From contig CM065300.1 of assembly GCA_032871835.1 (NCBI GenBank), forward strand, positions 3,353,768-3,417,767: DNA of 64,000 bases, read 5' to 3'. The DNA comes from Dipteronia dyeriana (Eukaryota > Streptophyta > Magnoliopsida > Sapindales > Sapindaceae). Under the pieces are notes generated by a model that was not told the DNA's origin, searched no databases, and saw nothing but the letters and a program-made list of their open reading frames with translations. Of this stretch, positions 35,301 to 47,373 are shown piece by piece. Made by a program: the position numbers and the translations under genes. Numbering within the stretch: position 1 is the first letter of the stretch; each line of letters starts with the position of its first letter.

Positions 35301-36300
35301 TTTACCTAAATTCACGGATACATAATTCTCGAACAAATCCCTGTGAGGTGTGGCATGGAAAGACGCTCCTGAATCCAGGACCCAGGACCCAGGACCCAGG
35401 ACCCAGGACTCCGTCTTGCTTTCCAACGAGCAGATAAGGCAGTCATCTGACTCCTCCGATACACAATTCGCGCTGGTCTTGCCATTATCCTTCTTCTTAG
35501 ATCTACACTCATACGAGAAATGGTCTTTCTTACCACAGTTCCAGAACTCAACATCTCTTTTGCTTTATTATTGGTTTCCCGAATAATTGGTCTAATTCTT
35601 GGATTTATACTTACCTCTTGACTTTGATATGCTCCTCTGATTTGTGTTCCTCACATTCCATATTTAATGTTGAAGATGTAAACGCATCTGATCTCTCTTC
35701 ACTCATTCTGATCTCTTCGGTCATGATCATATTCACAACCTGATGAAGGCTCAACTTTTCTTTCCCTCCCGAACGCATTGGCAGTTGCCTGACTTGTCAT
35801 CTTCCATCTTTTTGGCAATTGAGTAAGCATAAATACCGCCATAAACTCCTCATGGATAGAGAACATAACCCATCATTTACTTTGTTGAATTGATTCAGAA
35901 ACTTCTTAAAGTTCTAACCTTCATTTATCTTCAAAGCTGATAGCTTCTTGATAAGATGGACTTTCCTTACCATATAAGGTTGTTCATATAGGTCTAATAG
36001 AGTATTCATTAGATCTCTGGCAGTCTGTTGATCCTTTACGTTGAAAACGATCTGCTTTATCAAACTGAGACGAATTGTTCCCAATGATTTCCAGTCCAGG
36101 AGTTCAAAGTCACCATCATCCATATTCTTCGGTTTTTGTTTCTTTTTCCAATCTTCATCGGACATATCCTTTGGTTTCTCTTTTATCGGCCAATGTAAAT
36201 CCTTATGGTACAAATAGTCCTCCATATGTATCTTTCAGTAACTGAAATTCGACCCATCGAATTTCTCGATCTTGTGTGTATCCTTTTCTGATCTCATCTC
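32395..36300 (-). pseudogene. Copia gag-pol pseudogene
   Basis: In order on the minus strand: gag (from about 36297; MRSEKDTHKIEKFDG, a TGA in place of an expected Trp, then MEDYLYHKDLHWPIKEKP), a zinc knuckle with the first ligand Cys replaced by Phe (WNCGKKDHFSYECR, about 35550-35510), aspartic protease (WVLDSGASFHATP, about 35380-35340), GAG-pre-integrase (35277-35002), a degraded integrase core, integrase C-terminus (34382-34026), reverse transcriptase (33825-33280 and 33307-32699, with YVDDML at the frameshift overlap) and RNase H (32677-32399). Several frameshifts and stops separate the pieces, so it cannot make a full polyprotein. Confidence 0.92.
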
Positions 36301-36358
36301 CGCAACGAAATCGTTGACCTCGAGAAAACCTAGATTTGTGTGAATAATATGCCCCAAC

Positions 36359-36376
36359 CTAGAGCTTTGATACCAA
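36359..36376 (-). other. Primer-binding site of the copia element (tRNA-iMet type)
   Basis: Directly inside the 5' LTR the minus strand reads ATTGGTATCAAAGCTCT. This matches the common plant copia site TGGTATCAGAGC with one substitution. Confidence 0.85.
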
Positions 36377-36377
36377 T

Positions 36378-36955
36378 TGTTGATGAGAAACAATCGCACA
36401 CACAAATCTAATCACAAACAATAAGAAAAGCAATAAGAAGAAAGAATGCATCAAAGATTTTACGTGGTTCAGCAAGTTGTCTACGTCCACGGAGCGCACC
36501 GCACTCAATCCACTATTTAGAATTGATTACAATCTCTTTGCCTCACTTTCAATCTCTCTACAATTGCTCTCTCTCTCTAGCAATTTTTCTCATCACATTA
36601 CACACATTACATAATGGTAGTATTTATAAGGGAGCACTAGGGTTAGCCAAATCCTAATTGAAATCTATTTCCTTTTCCAATTGCTTCTATGCGTAGGACT
36701 TTCTATTTCTTGTGAAATCTGTCACTATCACTGTCTGGACTGATGTGTAGGCATGTGTCTGCGCCGTGGTCCACAATACGTGACTTCGCCTATGAAACTC
36801 CACTTCCTAGGCCGCGGTGTGTGCATTATGTCCACAACGCATGTCACCTCTGGACATTTCCGTTGTGTGTGCCGCGGTCTAGGTTCCTTGCCTCCGCCGC
36901 GCCACCTGCTGGAACCCATTTTTTTCTTGTTGTTTCTTGCTTCACATATCCAACA
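36378..36955 (-). repeat. 5' LTR of the complete copia element
   Basis: On the minus strand the LTR runs from TGTTGGATATGTGAAGC to CTCATCAACA, with a TATAAATA box (36628-36621) and the same GC-rich word block (about 36900-36730). Compared with the 3' LTR it has scattered substitutions and small deletions. Confidence 0.92.
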
Positions 36956-37509
36956 AAATGTACCTAACAATCTAACATGGTTATTTTCTACATTAAATAT
37001 AACCTAATTAATTAGTTTCTTGAATTATCAGAGATATCATCATCAATAATATCATATATTTAAGAGTAAATTCAACTGAGCAAATTAATTATAACAAGGG
37101 TATTTATTTTTACTCACGTGGGGATATAAAATTAAACAAGGTCGTGCTTTGTAGTGTTTTCCAAAAAGAAAGTGGATATGTTCTTGTTTTTTCGGGGAAA
37201 ATGACAAATATTGTGATTGGAATATTAGAGAGATTAATCGGCAATACCTAGTTATTCCAGTACAATCACACAGTAAATTAGAATAAATAATTATATATAT
37301 ATTGACGAAAATTATCTGGATTGGAATCCCACCACAACATTGTGGATTCGGACCTGAAAGTGATGGTGTTATACCTCATTAGTACACTATATATATATAT
37401 AATTTTGTACAGAAAACATAATTTGTACATCACTTTTATTTAGTACAATTTGGTTTAATTATGAGATTTTATATGGATTATGAGCTCCAAAGTCCAACCC
37501 CACCTCCCT

Positions 37510-37531
37510 CCTCACCTTATAAAAGGTGAGG
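37510..37531 (+). promoter_or_regulatory. TATA box of the MATE gene set inside an inverted repeat
   Basis: TATAAAA (37518-37524) lies about 190 bp before the start codon. It sits across the centre of perfect 9-bp arms CCTCACCTT (37510-37518) and AAGGTGAGG (37523-37531). A C/T-rich leader with CTCTCTCC runs follows, common in plant 5' leaders. Confidence 0.65.
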
Positions 37532-37711
37532 TTCTCTCACATTTCTCAATTAAACTCATCTATTTCTCTCCCTCTCTCCTTCTCTCTTTGTTTTTGTGTG
37601 TGTTTTTTTCCACCGCCAAACTTTCTCTGATTTAGCTCTACAACAACCCAAGAACAAAAAAAAAAAACAGTAGACAAGAAGAAGAAATAAATAAAGATCA
37701 TATAGATAGAT

Positions 37712-39387
37712 ATGGTCAACGCAACAGCAGCAGAAAAATCCCAACAACAGTACAATCCGACAATGCCAGAGGTAACTAGAGATCCAATCTCAAACACAAT
37801 TCCTACAAAAATCTTGTATTTTGATTTCTTCACCATTATAATAATTTTATTTTATTTTTGGGTTATTTATGAATTAATTTCTAGGTGGTGGAGGAGCTAC
37901 AGAGAATAACAAGCATAGGCTTCCCAATAGCAGCCATGAGCCTGGTGAATTATGTGAAGAACATGGTTCTAGTTGTGTGCATGGGGAGGCTCGGGAGTCT
38001 CGAGCTCGCCGGTGGGGCTTTAGCCATCGGATTCACCAATATCACCGGCTACTCCGTCCTCTCAGGGCTAGCTATGGGCATGGAGCCACTTTGTAGTCAA
38101 GCTTTTGGTTCAAGAAACCTAACCTTAGTGTCCATCACTCTAAGAAGAACAATTCTCATGTTGCTTTTCACTTCTCTACCGATTGGCTTGTTGTGGTTTA
38201 ATCTTGAAACTTTCATGCTCAGGCTCCGACAGAACCCTGATATAACGCGAGTTGCTAGTCTTTATTGTAAGTTCGCTATCCCTGACCTCATCGCCAATAG
38301 CCTCCTCCATCCTCTACGTATATATTTGCGCAGCAAAGGCACTACGTGGCCATTGCTATGGTGCACTCTAATGTCAATTGCTCTTCACTTCCCAATCACC
38401 ATTTTTTTTGGCTTCAAGCTCCAACTAGGAGTCCCTGGTATAGCAATTTCTAACTTCATCACAAATTTCAACACCCTCTTCTTCCTTCTATGTTACATGT
38501 ACTTCTTCACTCAAACGAACCTGCAACATCCCCAGACAAATAAGCCTAATTTAACGACTCCATTACTGTCGATATCCCCGCATAAATCTTCGTCAGGAGG
38601 AGAGGAATGGAGGAGCCTCCTCCGCCTTGCGATACCCAGCTGCGCGGCCGTTTGTTTAGAGTGGTGGTGGTACGAGTTCATGACCATCTTAGCCGGGTAC
38701 TTACTCAACCCTCGAGTGGCTCTGGCTACGTCCGCTCTAGTGATTCAAACCACTTCATTAATGTACACATTACCCATGGCCTTAAGCGCGTCTGTATCGA
38801 CCAGAGTAGGCAACGAGCTGGGCGCCGGGAGACCTGGAAAGGCTCGTCTGGCTGCAGTTGTCGCCATCGGATTGGCCTTATTCGTGTCAGTCTTCGGTCT
38901 GCTGGGGACCACTCTAGGAAGAGAAGCTTGGGGGAGGGTTTACACAGACGATAGCGAGGTTCTTGAGCTGACCAAGATTGTTCTACCGATAATCGGATTG
39001 TGTGAGCTAGCGAATTGTCCACAGACCACAAGTTGCGGGATTCTGAGAGGGAGTGCTAGGCCCGGGATTGGTGCAACGATAAATTTGTACTCGTTTTACT
39101 TGGTGGGAGCACCATTAGCAGTGGCTCTAGCGTTTGTTTGGAAACTAGGCTTTGTGGGTCTGTGTTACGGCCTTCTTGGGGCTCAAATAGCATGTGTCGT
39201 GTCAATTTTAACAGTCGTTTTCAAGACAGATTGGGAGAGAGAATCGTTAAAAGCTCGACACTTGGTGGGAGGCAGCAACAAGATTGATGATCATGATGAT
39301 CAAACGGTAATGATCAAATGTGAAGAAGGTGGTCTTGTTGGGTTTGTTGATCAAGATCAAGATCATGATGATGATCATGAAAAGTGA
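37712..39387 (+). CDS. MATE efflux transporter, DETOXIFICATION (DTX54/55-like)
   Basis: Predicted 520-residue multidrug/toxic-compound extrusion transporter that would export organic compounds by cation antiport. Exon 1 (37712-37771, 20 codons) ends at GAG|GTAACT and exon 2 (37885-39387) starts after TTTCTAG, both phase 0. The hydrophobic core shows about 12 membrane segments. Conserved stretches include LGSLELAGGALAIGFTNITG, GMEPLCSQAFGSRN, RIYLRSKGTTWPLLWCT, LGVPGIAISNF, VSTRVGNELGAGRPGKAR and GCELANCPQTTSCGILRGSA-like sequence. This pattern fits the plant DTX48-56 clade, closest in memory to DTX55. The C-terminal tail is unusually rich in Asp and His. Length is normal and the frame is intact. 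Confidence 0.95.
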
Positions 39388-39814
39388 TGATATATAAAGA
39401 CATGCATGCAGGTTATGTGTATAATATATAGAAGATACGGCATTAACAGGAGACAAAATCAAACGACTCTTTTTTTTTTCTCTCTTTTTTATGGATGGAT
39501 CGCTTGATCAATTATTATTATTTTCCAACTCATTAATTGTACGTGTTGGTTTTGTCTTTTCTTTTTTGTCATTTTATTACCACATTTTCACTGTACAACT
39601 CGTCACCTTTGTCGATCCAACGTTGGATTGTGTAGCACATATATATAGTTGTTGTTTTTTTACCAATGTTGGCTTCGTGAAAATCATCATTGTTGTAATG
39701 ACAATAGTATATTGATGTAATTTTGTGCATAATGTACTAGACTTTTTTTTTCTTTCCATATTAATAAAGTTTTGTTTCTTCTTCAAGATCTATAATCGAC
39801 TTTCATTTAAAAGA
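39388..39814. other. MATE 3' region
   Basis: No further gene. T-rich, with likely polyadenylation context (AATAAAG at about 39762). The short open frames here are AT-driven. Confidence 0.5.
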
Positions 39815-40780
39815 AGGATATATAATCATATTTCTCCTGACATATTAACCACTTTGTTCCCTCCAATTTTAAAATTGACTATTCTCCCATTTAAAATATT
39901 AGATACTTTAACCCCTCTAGTATCGGTAATAGTCATTCTCCTCCTTTGAAAATCAAAATATTAGACATTTTACTCCGAAACCGTTTATGAATTCTTTAGT
40001 CTAAAACTTTGACCATTAAAAAATCAATTAAATGACCTAAATACCCTTAAAAATATGAGTTATGTCCCCTAATGATATCACTAATTGTTTTTAAAGAAAA
40101 AAAATCAGAAATAAAACAATAAAAACTAATACAAGTATTTTAAAAAATAGAATTGAAAACAAAAAATAAAAAATATATTTTAACCAAAATTAATAAAATA
40201 ATTAAATGTAAAAAATAAAAAAATAAAAAACATTAATATAAAGAATGAAATGTAAAACTAAAAACATTATTTAAAAAATAATAATTTAAACAATAATAAA
40301 ATAATAAAATAATAAAATTGTAAAAAAACTAACACAATATTAAATTTTGTTTTGGAATTTTGAATTATTATTTTTAAAATATTGAATTTTTTTTGTTGCT
40401 AATTTTTTAATTTTTTTAATTTTTATTTTCAATTATGTTTTTTTTAATACTTTTATTAATTTTTATTGTCTTATTTCTGATTTTTTTTTCTTTAAAAAAA
40501 ATCAGTGGTATCATTATTGGACATAAGTCATGTGTTCAAGGGTATTTAGGTCATTTAATTGATTTTTAATGGTCAAAGTATTTGACTAAAATAATTCTTA
40601 ACGGTTAGAGGGTAAAATATCTAATATTTTGGTTCTCAAGGGGGAGAATAGTCATTACTGAAACCAAAGAGAGTAAAGTGTTTAATATTTTGGTTTCAAA
40701 GGAGGAATGATTATTACTGAAATTAAAGGGGATAAAGTATATAATATATCAAACTACGTTAGGGCAAATGATTATATCCC
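39815..40780. mobile_element. Large foldback MITE, 966 bp, Mutator-like 9-bp target duplication
   Basis: The arms are imperfect inverted repeats of roughly 330 bp or more. Both contain CAATTAAATGACCTAAATAC, CCTTTGAAA and CAAAATATTAGA. The ends AGGATATATAATCAT and (other strand) GGGATATAATCATTTGCCC match. Flanks TTTAAAAGA (39806-39814) and TTGAAAAGA (40781-40789) differ at one base. The centre (about 40150-40400) is AT-rich. No coding region. Confidence 0.78.
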
Positions 40781-41016
40781 TTGAAAAGAGAAACCAGAAA
40801 GCACCAACCTTTCCTATGTAGTAATTCCCCTAGCTAGCAAGTAACAGGTCCATAAAATACAATGTAGACTTTTATCTCATATTGATTATAGCGTGTTTAC
40901 TAATTAATAATACTAACAAAATAGAGGGAACTTAAATTTTAATTTGTGGGGTTTACTATAAAACCTGTTGGAAACGTAACTTAATTAATTCCCCATCCAC
41001 TTAAGGATTTAAGTTT

Positions 41017-41191
41017 GGACAATACTTTGGTACTGACCAGTCAGTATCCAAGGTACTGACCATTTGTTTTAATTGACGGAAAAAGCTATTTACAGTGTTT
41101 GATATTAAATACATGGGGTTGGTGGTGGATTTTTCCACCAATAAAAACAAAATAGTCAGCACCTTGGATACCGACTACCCAAGTATTTTCC
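41017..41191. mobile_element. Small Mutator-like MITE, 175 bp, perfect 9-bp target duplication
   Basis: The left end GGACAATACTTTGGTACTG and the right end (other strand) GGAAAATACTTGGGTAGTC are inverted repeats continuing into TATCCAAGGT. The direct flanks are both TTTAAGTTT (41008-41016 and 41192-41200). Confidence 0.85.
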
Positions 41192-41200
41192 TTTAAGTTT

Positions 41201-44200
41201 TACTTGTTGATTCTATTTCCCATGAGACTTGATTCTCTTTCATTTAAATTTTGATTGGTAAACCCATTATAAATATATTGTTTTTTTATTTTATCAAACA
41301 CATCATCACATTTTCACATCTATACACAATTTAAATTATACTTGTCTTTGATGTTACCACGAGAAAATTCATATCTTAGAACCTCAACAATTCTAAACTA
41401 TTGAGACTAGCTATAGTTCTTTACATGTGCTTATTCTTTCATAAAGATATAGTATGCGTGCGAGAGATGATGATATCAATAATTAGTATACGGTAGCCTA
41501 ACATTAAACATTTTTTGCATGTTTAATACGTACAATTAGTACATGTGCAAGCATATGCATGCATGTGTGTGTACACAAGCAAACACATGTTATTTCCATT
41601 TATATCAAGAAGATGAGCTTTTAACTTCGAAACTTTTATTGTCTAATTGTCTAAAAATGGAAATGGAAGTAGGATCTTTTGGTGAGAAAATAGCCTCATG
41701 TCATGCCCTTGACCATGCACATGATCACCAACCCTATTCCTTATGGAAACCTTTCATGATATATATATATATATATATATATATTCTTTATGGATCATGG
41801 GTGCACATGTCAATAGAGATACTTTTTTCCATTGGATAAAACAGACATATCGTTTTATTTATAATATTTTCATTCCGTATCAGTATCTTTCTTATCCTTG
41901 AAAATATATGCATATATAAAGTTAAAAGTTTAACTCTTAAATACATACTATTTCAACATTGTAAATTATTTCATAATAACCCTTAAAAATGTATTTCTCC
42001 ATATGTCAAGTTGTCAAACCAATTATATAGAAAACAAATATATATAATTAATAATTTGTAAGATACTTAAAAAGTGAGAGATAGTCTTATCAAGTGTAAA
42101 AGGCTGGTCCAGCTCATTGCAGGTTGAATCCAGCCCCCACAGATATCCAAAGTCATGAAAGGTCTGCTACTTCACCGCGTCAATGGTTTGTTGTTAGCTA
42201 GCTACCACCGATAATTAAATTCAAACTATTCATTTCAAATTCAGTATGAGACATTTTTCACTTTTCTATTTTTAATTTTTATTTTGTTGAATTAAATATA
42301 CCCTCTGTCATCCATTTTGAATATTATTACATATCACCAATTTGTGATTTCTATGGTTTGGTATATATATAAACTTCGGTCTCCATTTTCATTCTTTTTC
42401 ATTAGTGTCCAATATTCCACATACTGTATATACTTTTGTTAGCTAGTATATGTAAACGTTAGATTCGATCTATAAACCTGTTATGCACACAAGTGTACAA
42501 GACCTTATCAACATCTGAGATAGCTTATATATATATATTCATTTTCTCCACGGTACGTTCCGATATAATTTACATTAATGTGTTACATGTGGGCATTTGA
42601 TTATGGAGAAGCTTTAACAAGTGTATATACTTTGTGTCAAAGTATGTAAATCTAATAGTTAACATCCAACGTACTGATAAATTTATATCGGTACGTACTT
42701 AATTAAAAATTATATATATATATACCAAAGAAAGTCAAAAACTAATAAAACACAGGATACACAAATAAATTAAGGGTCATATTGATATGTGTTCTACTAG
42801 CAAGTGTTAACATTCCAAAAGTTATTTAATACATCAATACACAACCTTGTTTTAGAAAATAAAAATAACTATTCAGGGAGCGGGTTAAAATTTTCAACAA
42901 ATTATAAGAAACCCCACCTTTCATTTAATTTCCTCGTTTGTTTCTAGTGCTTTTGTGAAAGAAAATTATAGGAGTTGGTAGTTTGTACCAATCTCTTTAT
43001 CGATCTTAAAATGAATGAAGGGTTGACACAACGTCATGGAAATTAATTTGTGTTTGTCCTCAACCAATATATCTAGCTAGAAATATCAATATTTCTCGTA
43101 GATCAATATTTCTCTGCCAATAATATATCAAGTTGTACAATTTCAGTCCTTTTGATAGGTCTGTATATACAACTAAGATAATCACAAAAAATGCATGGCT
43201 CTGAATGATAGCAATCTTATCTTTCAACGCGTTATGAATATAACCAAACCGAACCGAACCAAACTGAACCAAACCGAACCGTATAACCTAGGCTGGAATT
43301 TTACTTGTTATTCAACCCACCCTGAAGCAAAACAAGGTCACAGTGACTGATATCAATGGCCAAGCTGGTAGTGTATATATACGAAATGATTATATTGATA
43401 TATGGAGTAGTCGACTAGCAAAGAAGATTATTAGAATTGAATACAGAGTGTCACATCAGAAGATAACGTGACAGTGTTTCCTTTATGGTAACAAATGGAC
43501 CACCAGACACTCACTAAATCACAAGCTTATTGCATGGCTGTGACGTAGTGTGCATGACTCCTGATAATGACATGCAATGCAACGCAATACAATGGCAGCT
43601 TCTTTGAGTACTTGAGGAAATTTATATCGAAAAATTATTACTACACATACATATTTTGAAGTTACAGGCTTGCAGCAGTCAACTTCGTAAATTAATGAAC
43701 ACCTCACAATGTTGTTCAGACTTAGTGGTATAAGGATTAAGGAGTACTCATGTTTCAGTATGATAAAGTCCCAATTTTAAATCGTCATATAAATAATTTT
43801 ACATGATTACTGCATATATACTAAATCTTAGTGATTTATCTCTTACTTTGAAACATTTATAACAAAACCCATATATTTTGATAACCTCTGTTCCAAAGTT
43901 TCATAGAGTATCATCAAAAATTAATTTTTTGAAACTGATATTTTTAAACAAAAAATTTAAAACAAAATAAATAAATGTTAGTACTGCTGCAGATTTCTTG
44001 GACGAACCCCAGTATAATACCAAAAGACCTCTAATTTATCAAATATTAAAACCAAAAAAGAAGAAGAAAAAAGCTAGAAAATTGTGTACAAATATATTTC
44101 TAGGCAAGTTTGATTATTTTAGGCTATCCAAGATAAAATAGCCTATTTGCTTGTGCATATGAGAAAGGTTTTACTTTTTTTCTCTTCTTTTTTTTTTAAA

Positions 44201-44203
44201 AAT

Positions 44204-44254
<51 letters not shown>

Positions 44255-44884
44255 GATTTCCTCAAAAACAAAAAATAAAAAAGATTCAATATGAGATATC
44301 TTACATATTTATCCGGAAAAAAAAAATTATTAACAACCCTTTAATGTCGGTACCCACAAAGTATCTCCTGGATCGGTAATCGACACTAGTTGAAGTAAAA
44401 CTGGTCCCCAAGATTACAATGAACCTAGAAAGTGACCACCAATCTTTGTCATCTTTTTGATATATCTGATCCTCTTCAATGAAAGCTATATAGATCGAGT
44501 ACTGGATCATCATATGTATATATCTTCACATTCACTCTACAAGACTACAGTATTTGAGGCCCGATTCGATCAGTTAATGCCGGTACCGGCGCTTTGATGT
44601 TGCTGGCTCAAATGATGCTGATTACACATAACTAATTAAACCTTTTTTGTGGTACCACAATAATCATTTTCAGTGGACCTACTAATATTACTCTGGTTCA
44701 TGAATGAGATTCGTGAAATTAAAAAAAAAAAAAAAATCTTAATTGTCGAGCCTGGCCGGGCCTAGTCTCTACGAATAATAATAATAATATACTTCTTATA
44801 ACACGATAATAATTCCCGAGAAGAAGATGACCGATATGATATGCCAGTAATTAAGGATTAAGGAGATTATTGGCAAGAAGTACT
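41201..44884. other. Intergenic AT-rich spacer
   Basis: No gene is supported over about 3.7 kb. Contents: (AT)n at about 41759-41782, a long (TA)n microsatellite at about 44207-44250, and a short stretch of AACCGAACC words at about 43245-43280 that recalls hAT subterminal DNA. Confidence 0.55.
44207..44250. repeat. (TA)n microsatellite
   Basis: An uninterrupted TA run of roughly 22 units within an AT-rich spacer. Confidence 0.95.
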
Positions 44885-45015
44885 CCTAAAAAGCCCAGTA
44901 ATGCACGAAAAATATAATATTGGGTTTGGACCTAAAAGGCCCATAAACATCAATATTTTCAGGCCCATCAATTGACTATTTTTGGGCTATTCAAGAACTT
45001 GGAAGCCCAGATTGT
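44885..45015. promoter_or_regulatory. Cluster of site II-like TGGGCC/AGCCCA motifs without an adjacent gene
   Basis: Within about 130 bp there are AGCCCAG (44896), TTGGGTTTGG (44921), AGGCCCAT (44937), AGGCCCAT (44962), TTGGGCTA (44982) and AGCCCAG (45003). Such TGGGCY motifs are typical of plant promoters of growth and translation genes. No coding start is seen within 1 kb on either side. Confidence 0.4.
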
Positions 45016-47373
45016 TCACTGTCTTTGTCAAGTAGAAAAATCATAGTTTACAAGTACATGCAGTTGTCAACACTCAAAACTGATCTTTATTGAAGAAGAC
45101 AAAGGATAAGCTGACCTGGATTTGCATATAGAAATATATTTGAAGCTACCCTACAAATTAATACAATAATTCAATAAGATAAAACATCAAATCATGATAT
45201 CTCTATCTTAACTTAAATTATCATCAAAGAATAATTGAATCAACACAAAAGTACTTTTTTGGGATTTCTTTTTAACTCCAAAACAATTGCGGTTGTCTTA
45301 ATTTTATGAATCTAAGATATAAGAGAAAATTTTGCTGGGTATTGGTAGAATTTTTTTTTTTTTTTGTTTAAAGCTAATGTTTAATGGTGACCATAAGCAT
45401 ATATTTACTATTAGCAAAAGTGATTGACACTCCATTGTGGTGATTAAGGTTCGAGTCTCATCTTAGTCCATTAAAACCGAAAGTGTGGGAAGATCCCTTT
45501 TTAACAATAAGAATATCACATTACAAATAGTGTCTGCAATTATTGATCTCGACGAACTCTATACGATGAAAATAAACAAAGAGTTAGTTCTATGAACTCA
45601 GCAATTTTGTTTCTTAGTTTGGATCTCAATTATTCACTGAATAGAGCCCTGCTATGTCGAAATTTTATAAAATTCATTTAAAAACAAAAAATAAAACAAC
45701 AAAAGTTCCTTTATTGATAAAAGTTTTCCAACAAGTGATTTTTTGAAAAATAACAAAAGTTCCTCTATTGATATAAGTTTTTCAATAAGTGATTTCTTTT
45801 ATATATAACTGATAATTAAAGACTTCTAATATGATGTGCCCTAATCCTTCTTGATATAATTAAAACCCTTCTAATCTGCTAGAGTCCTATATACACAATG
45901 GAATAATTCATCAATTATATTAATTAATTATATAAGAGATTCAACAAAAATAAGTCTCGATGGAATTTATTCGATAACCTCAACACCAACCAACAACAAA
46001 AAAAAAATATTTCAGACACTTTAGAAGTTGCCACTAGCTTGAGTAAACTATGTTTAATCAATTTAATTCAAATTATTTAACTTAATTACTTGTTACTTTT
46101 CTTCAAACATCCACATCACTTTATACAAGTTTGTTCCCAGATCCCCATCTTATTATTATGTTCCAACGCAACTATTTTACATAAATTCCTTGACTACCAC
46201 CATATTACACATAATAAAAACTTAGGGAATATAATTATTTTTGTGGGAATTAACTAGAGTAGAATTACACCAACACTTATAATCGGGAAATTGCACAAAC
46301 GTCTTGTGAGGTTATATAATAATGTACCGAGAGATGACTTTTGTCAAACGGACACAAACTCCTAATGAATGTGTTGACTAACAATTTGATAAACAGTTAA
46401 CTTAATGATCCAGGGGTAACACGTCTTTTTAACAATAATATTTTAGGGTTTCATATGTTATAATTATGTACAACATTAAAATTACGAATTTATGTTTTTC
46501 AACGATATTATTGGGAACTAGAAATGCATTAGTCCGCGTTAATACGAAACAAGTAATAATAACATTTTTCATAACAATATTGAAAGAGAAAAAAAATAAA
46601 ATTGATAATGTGATAAGATATCCCTAAATTAGGAAAAAGACAAGTGAAAATACTAATGAATAGAGAATCTGAAATCTCATAATTTGATGTAGATCAAGTG
46701 GCTGAGTCCTACATGGTTTGGTGGGACCATCCTAAATCTAAGATTAAATGACCTTAATTGAAGGGAATCGACGAGATCTTCAGAAGTCAATACATTCGGT
46801 GTTGAGGCACGTCCATTTTCGACCAAATTCCATCATTTAGGCCCCGAAATCGCAATTTTTTCCTTTTTGGAAAATTTCCATTTTTGTCATAAGTTGACTT
46901 TGACAAACCAGAATCGTCTACCGTTAATTCCGGCTTGTTTATGGTCGTTAGTATATTTTATTTCCGTAACTTTTATGATTTCGCTATTTTTTGCAGTTTC
47001 GCTATTTATGGCATTTTTTGATATGTAATTTCGTTTCTTGTCCAACAAGGATTCGGGTTAGGGTTTTTCGCTTTAAATAACCTTGTAAGCCGAAAGGCTC
47101 ATATAGCTTATTATTCAATAAAATTTCTAAAGTTTTAACTTTATTCTAGTTGATTCCAGTTTTTCAAAAGAATTTAAACGTCGGTCTAATTCTATTTACG
47201 TTTTCACTGCGTCATAATTAATACACCATTTTGGAATTTGGGGTTTCAAATCCCAAAGATCAGAATGTTTGGAATTACAATTTTGTGTTCTTCAACAATT
47301 TTATTGAAGACTAGTTTCTTTATATTGATACTAGATTTTTAATATGAAAAAAAAAATTAATGAGATTTTAGTT
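45016..47373. other. Spacer with SINE-like and LTR-like remnants
   Basis: A tRNA-like unit (box B GGTTCGAGTCTC near 45450) lies at about 45405-45480. The stretch about 46690-47220 reads like an LTR leader: CGCTTTAAATAACCTTGTAA followed by an AATAAAA signal at 47138. No coding region is seen. Confidence 0.4.

Larger units (their letters stand above)
31655..36955 (-). mobile_element. Structurally complete Ty1-copia retrotransposon, 5,301 bp
   Basis: Two LTRs in the same orientation flank a broken polyprotein. The 5' LTR is 36955-36378 and the 3' LTR is 32244-31655 (578 and 590 bp), with TGTTRGATATGTGAAGC/ACC-type starts and TTTCTCATCAACA ends. A perfect 5-bp target duplication AAATG occurs at 31650-31654 and 36956-36960. 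The primer-binding site next to the 5' LTR matches initiator-Met tRNA. The gene order is gag, protease, integrase, reverse transcriptase, RNase H, the copia order. The LTRs are alike but not identical, so insertion is not very recent. Confidence 0.93.

Noticed and set aside
36743..37007. Plus-strand frames with Arg/Pro-rich proteins (also at 32032-32274 and 16024-16356)
   Set aside because: They arise from the GC-rich U3 word block of the copia LTRs and repeat with it.
38607..38954. Second frame inside the MATE gene
   Set aside because: Shadow of the MATE exon, with no conserved features of its own.
41543..41839. 98-codon frame starting with Cys/His-rich sequence
   Set aside because: Runs through a (AT)n microsatellite and has no family resemblance or splice context.
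43245..43280. AACCGAACC words as a separate hAT element
   Set aside because: Only about 40 bp, with no terminal inverted repeat or target duplication found.
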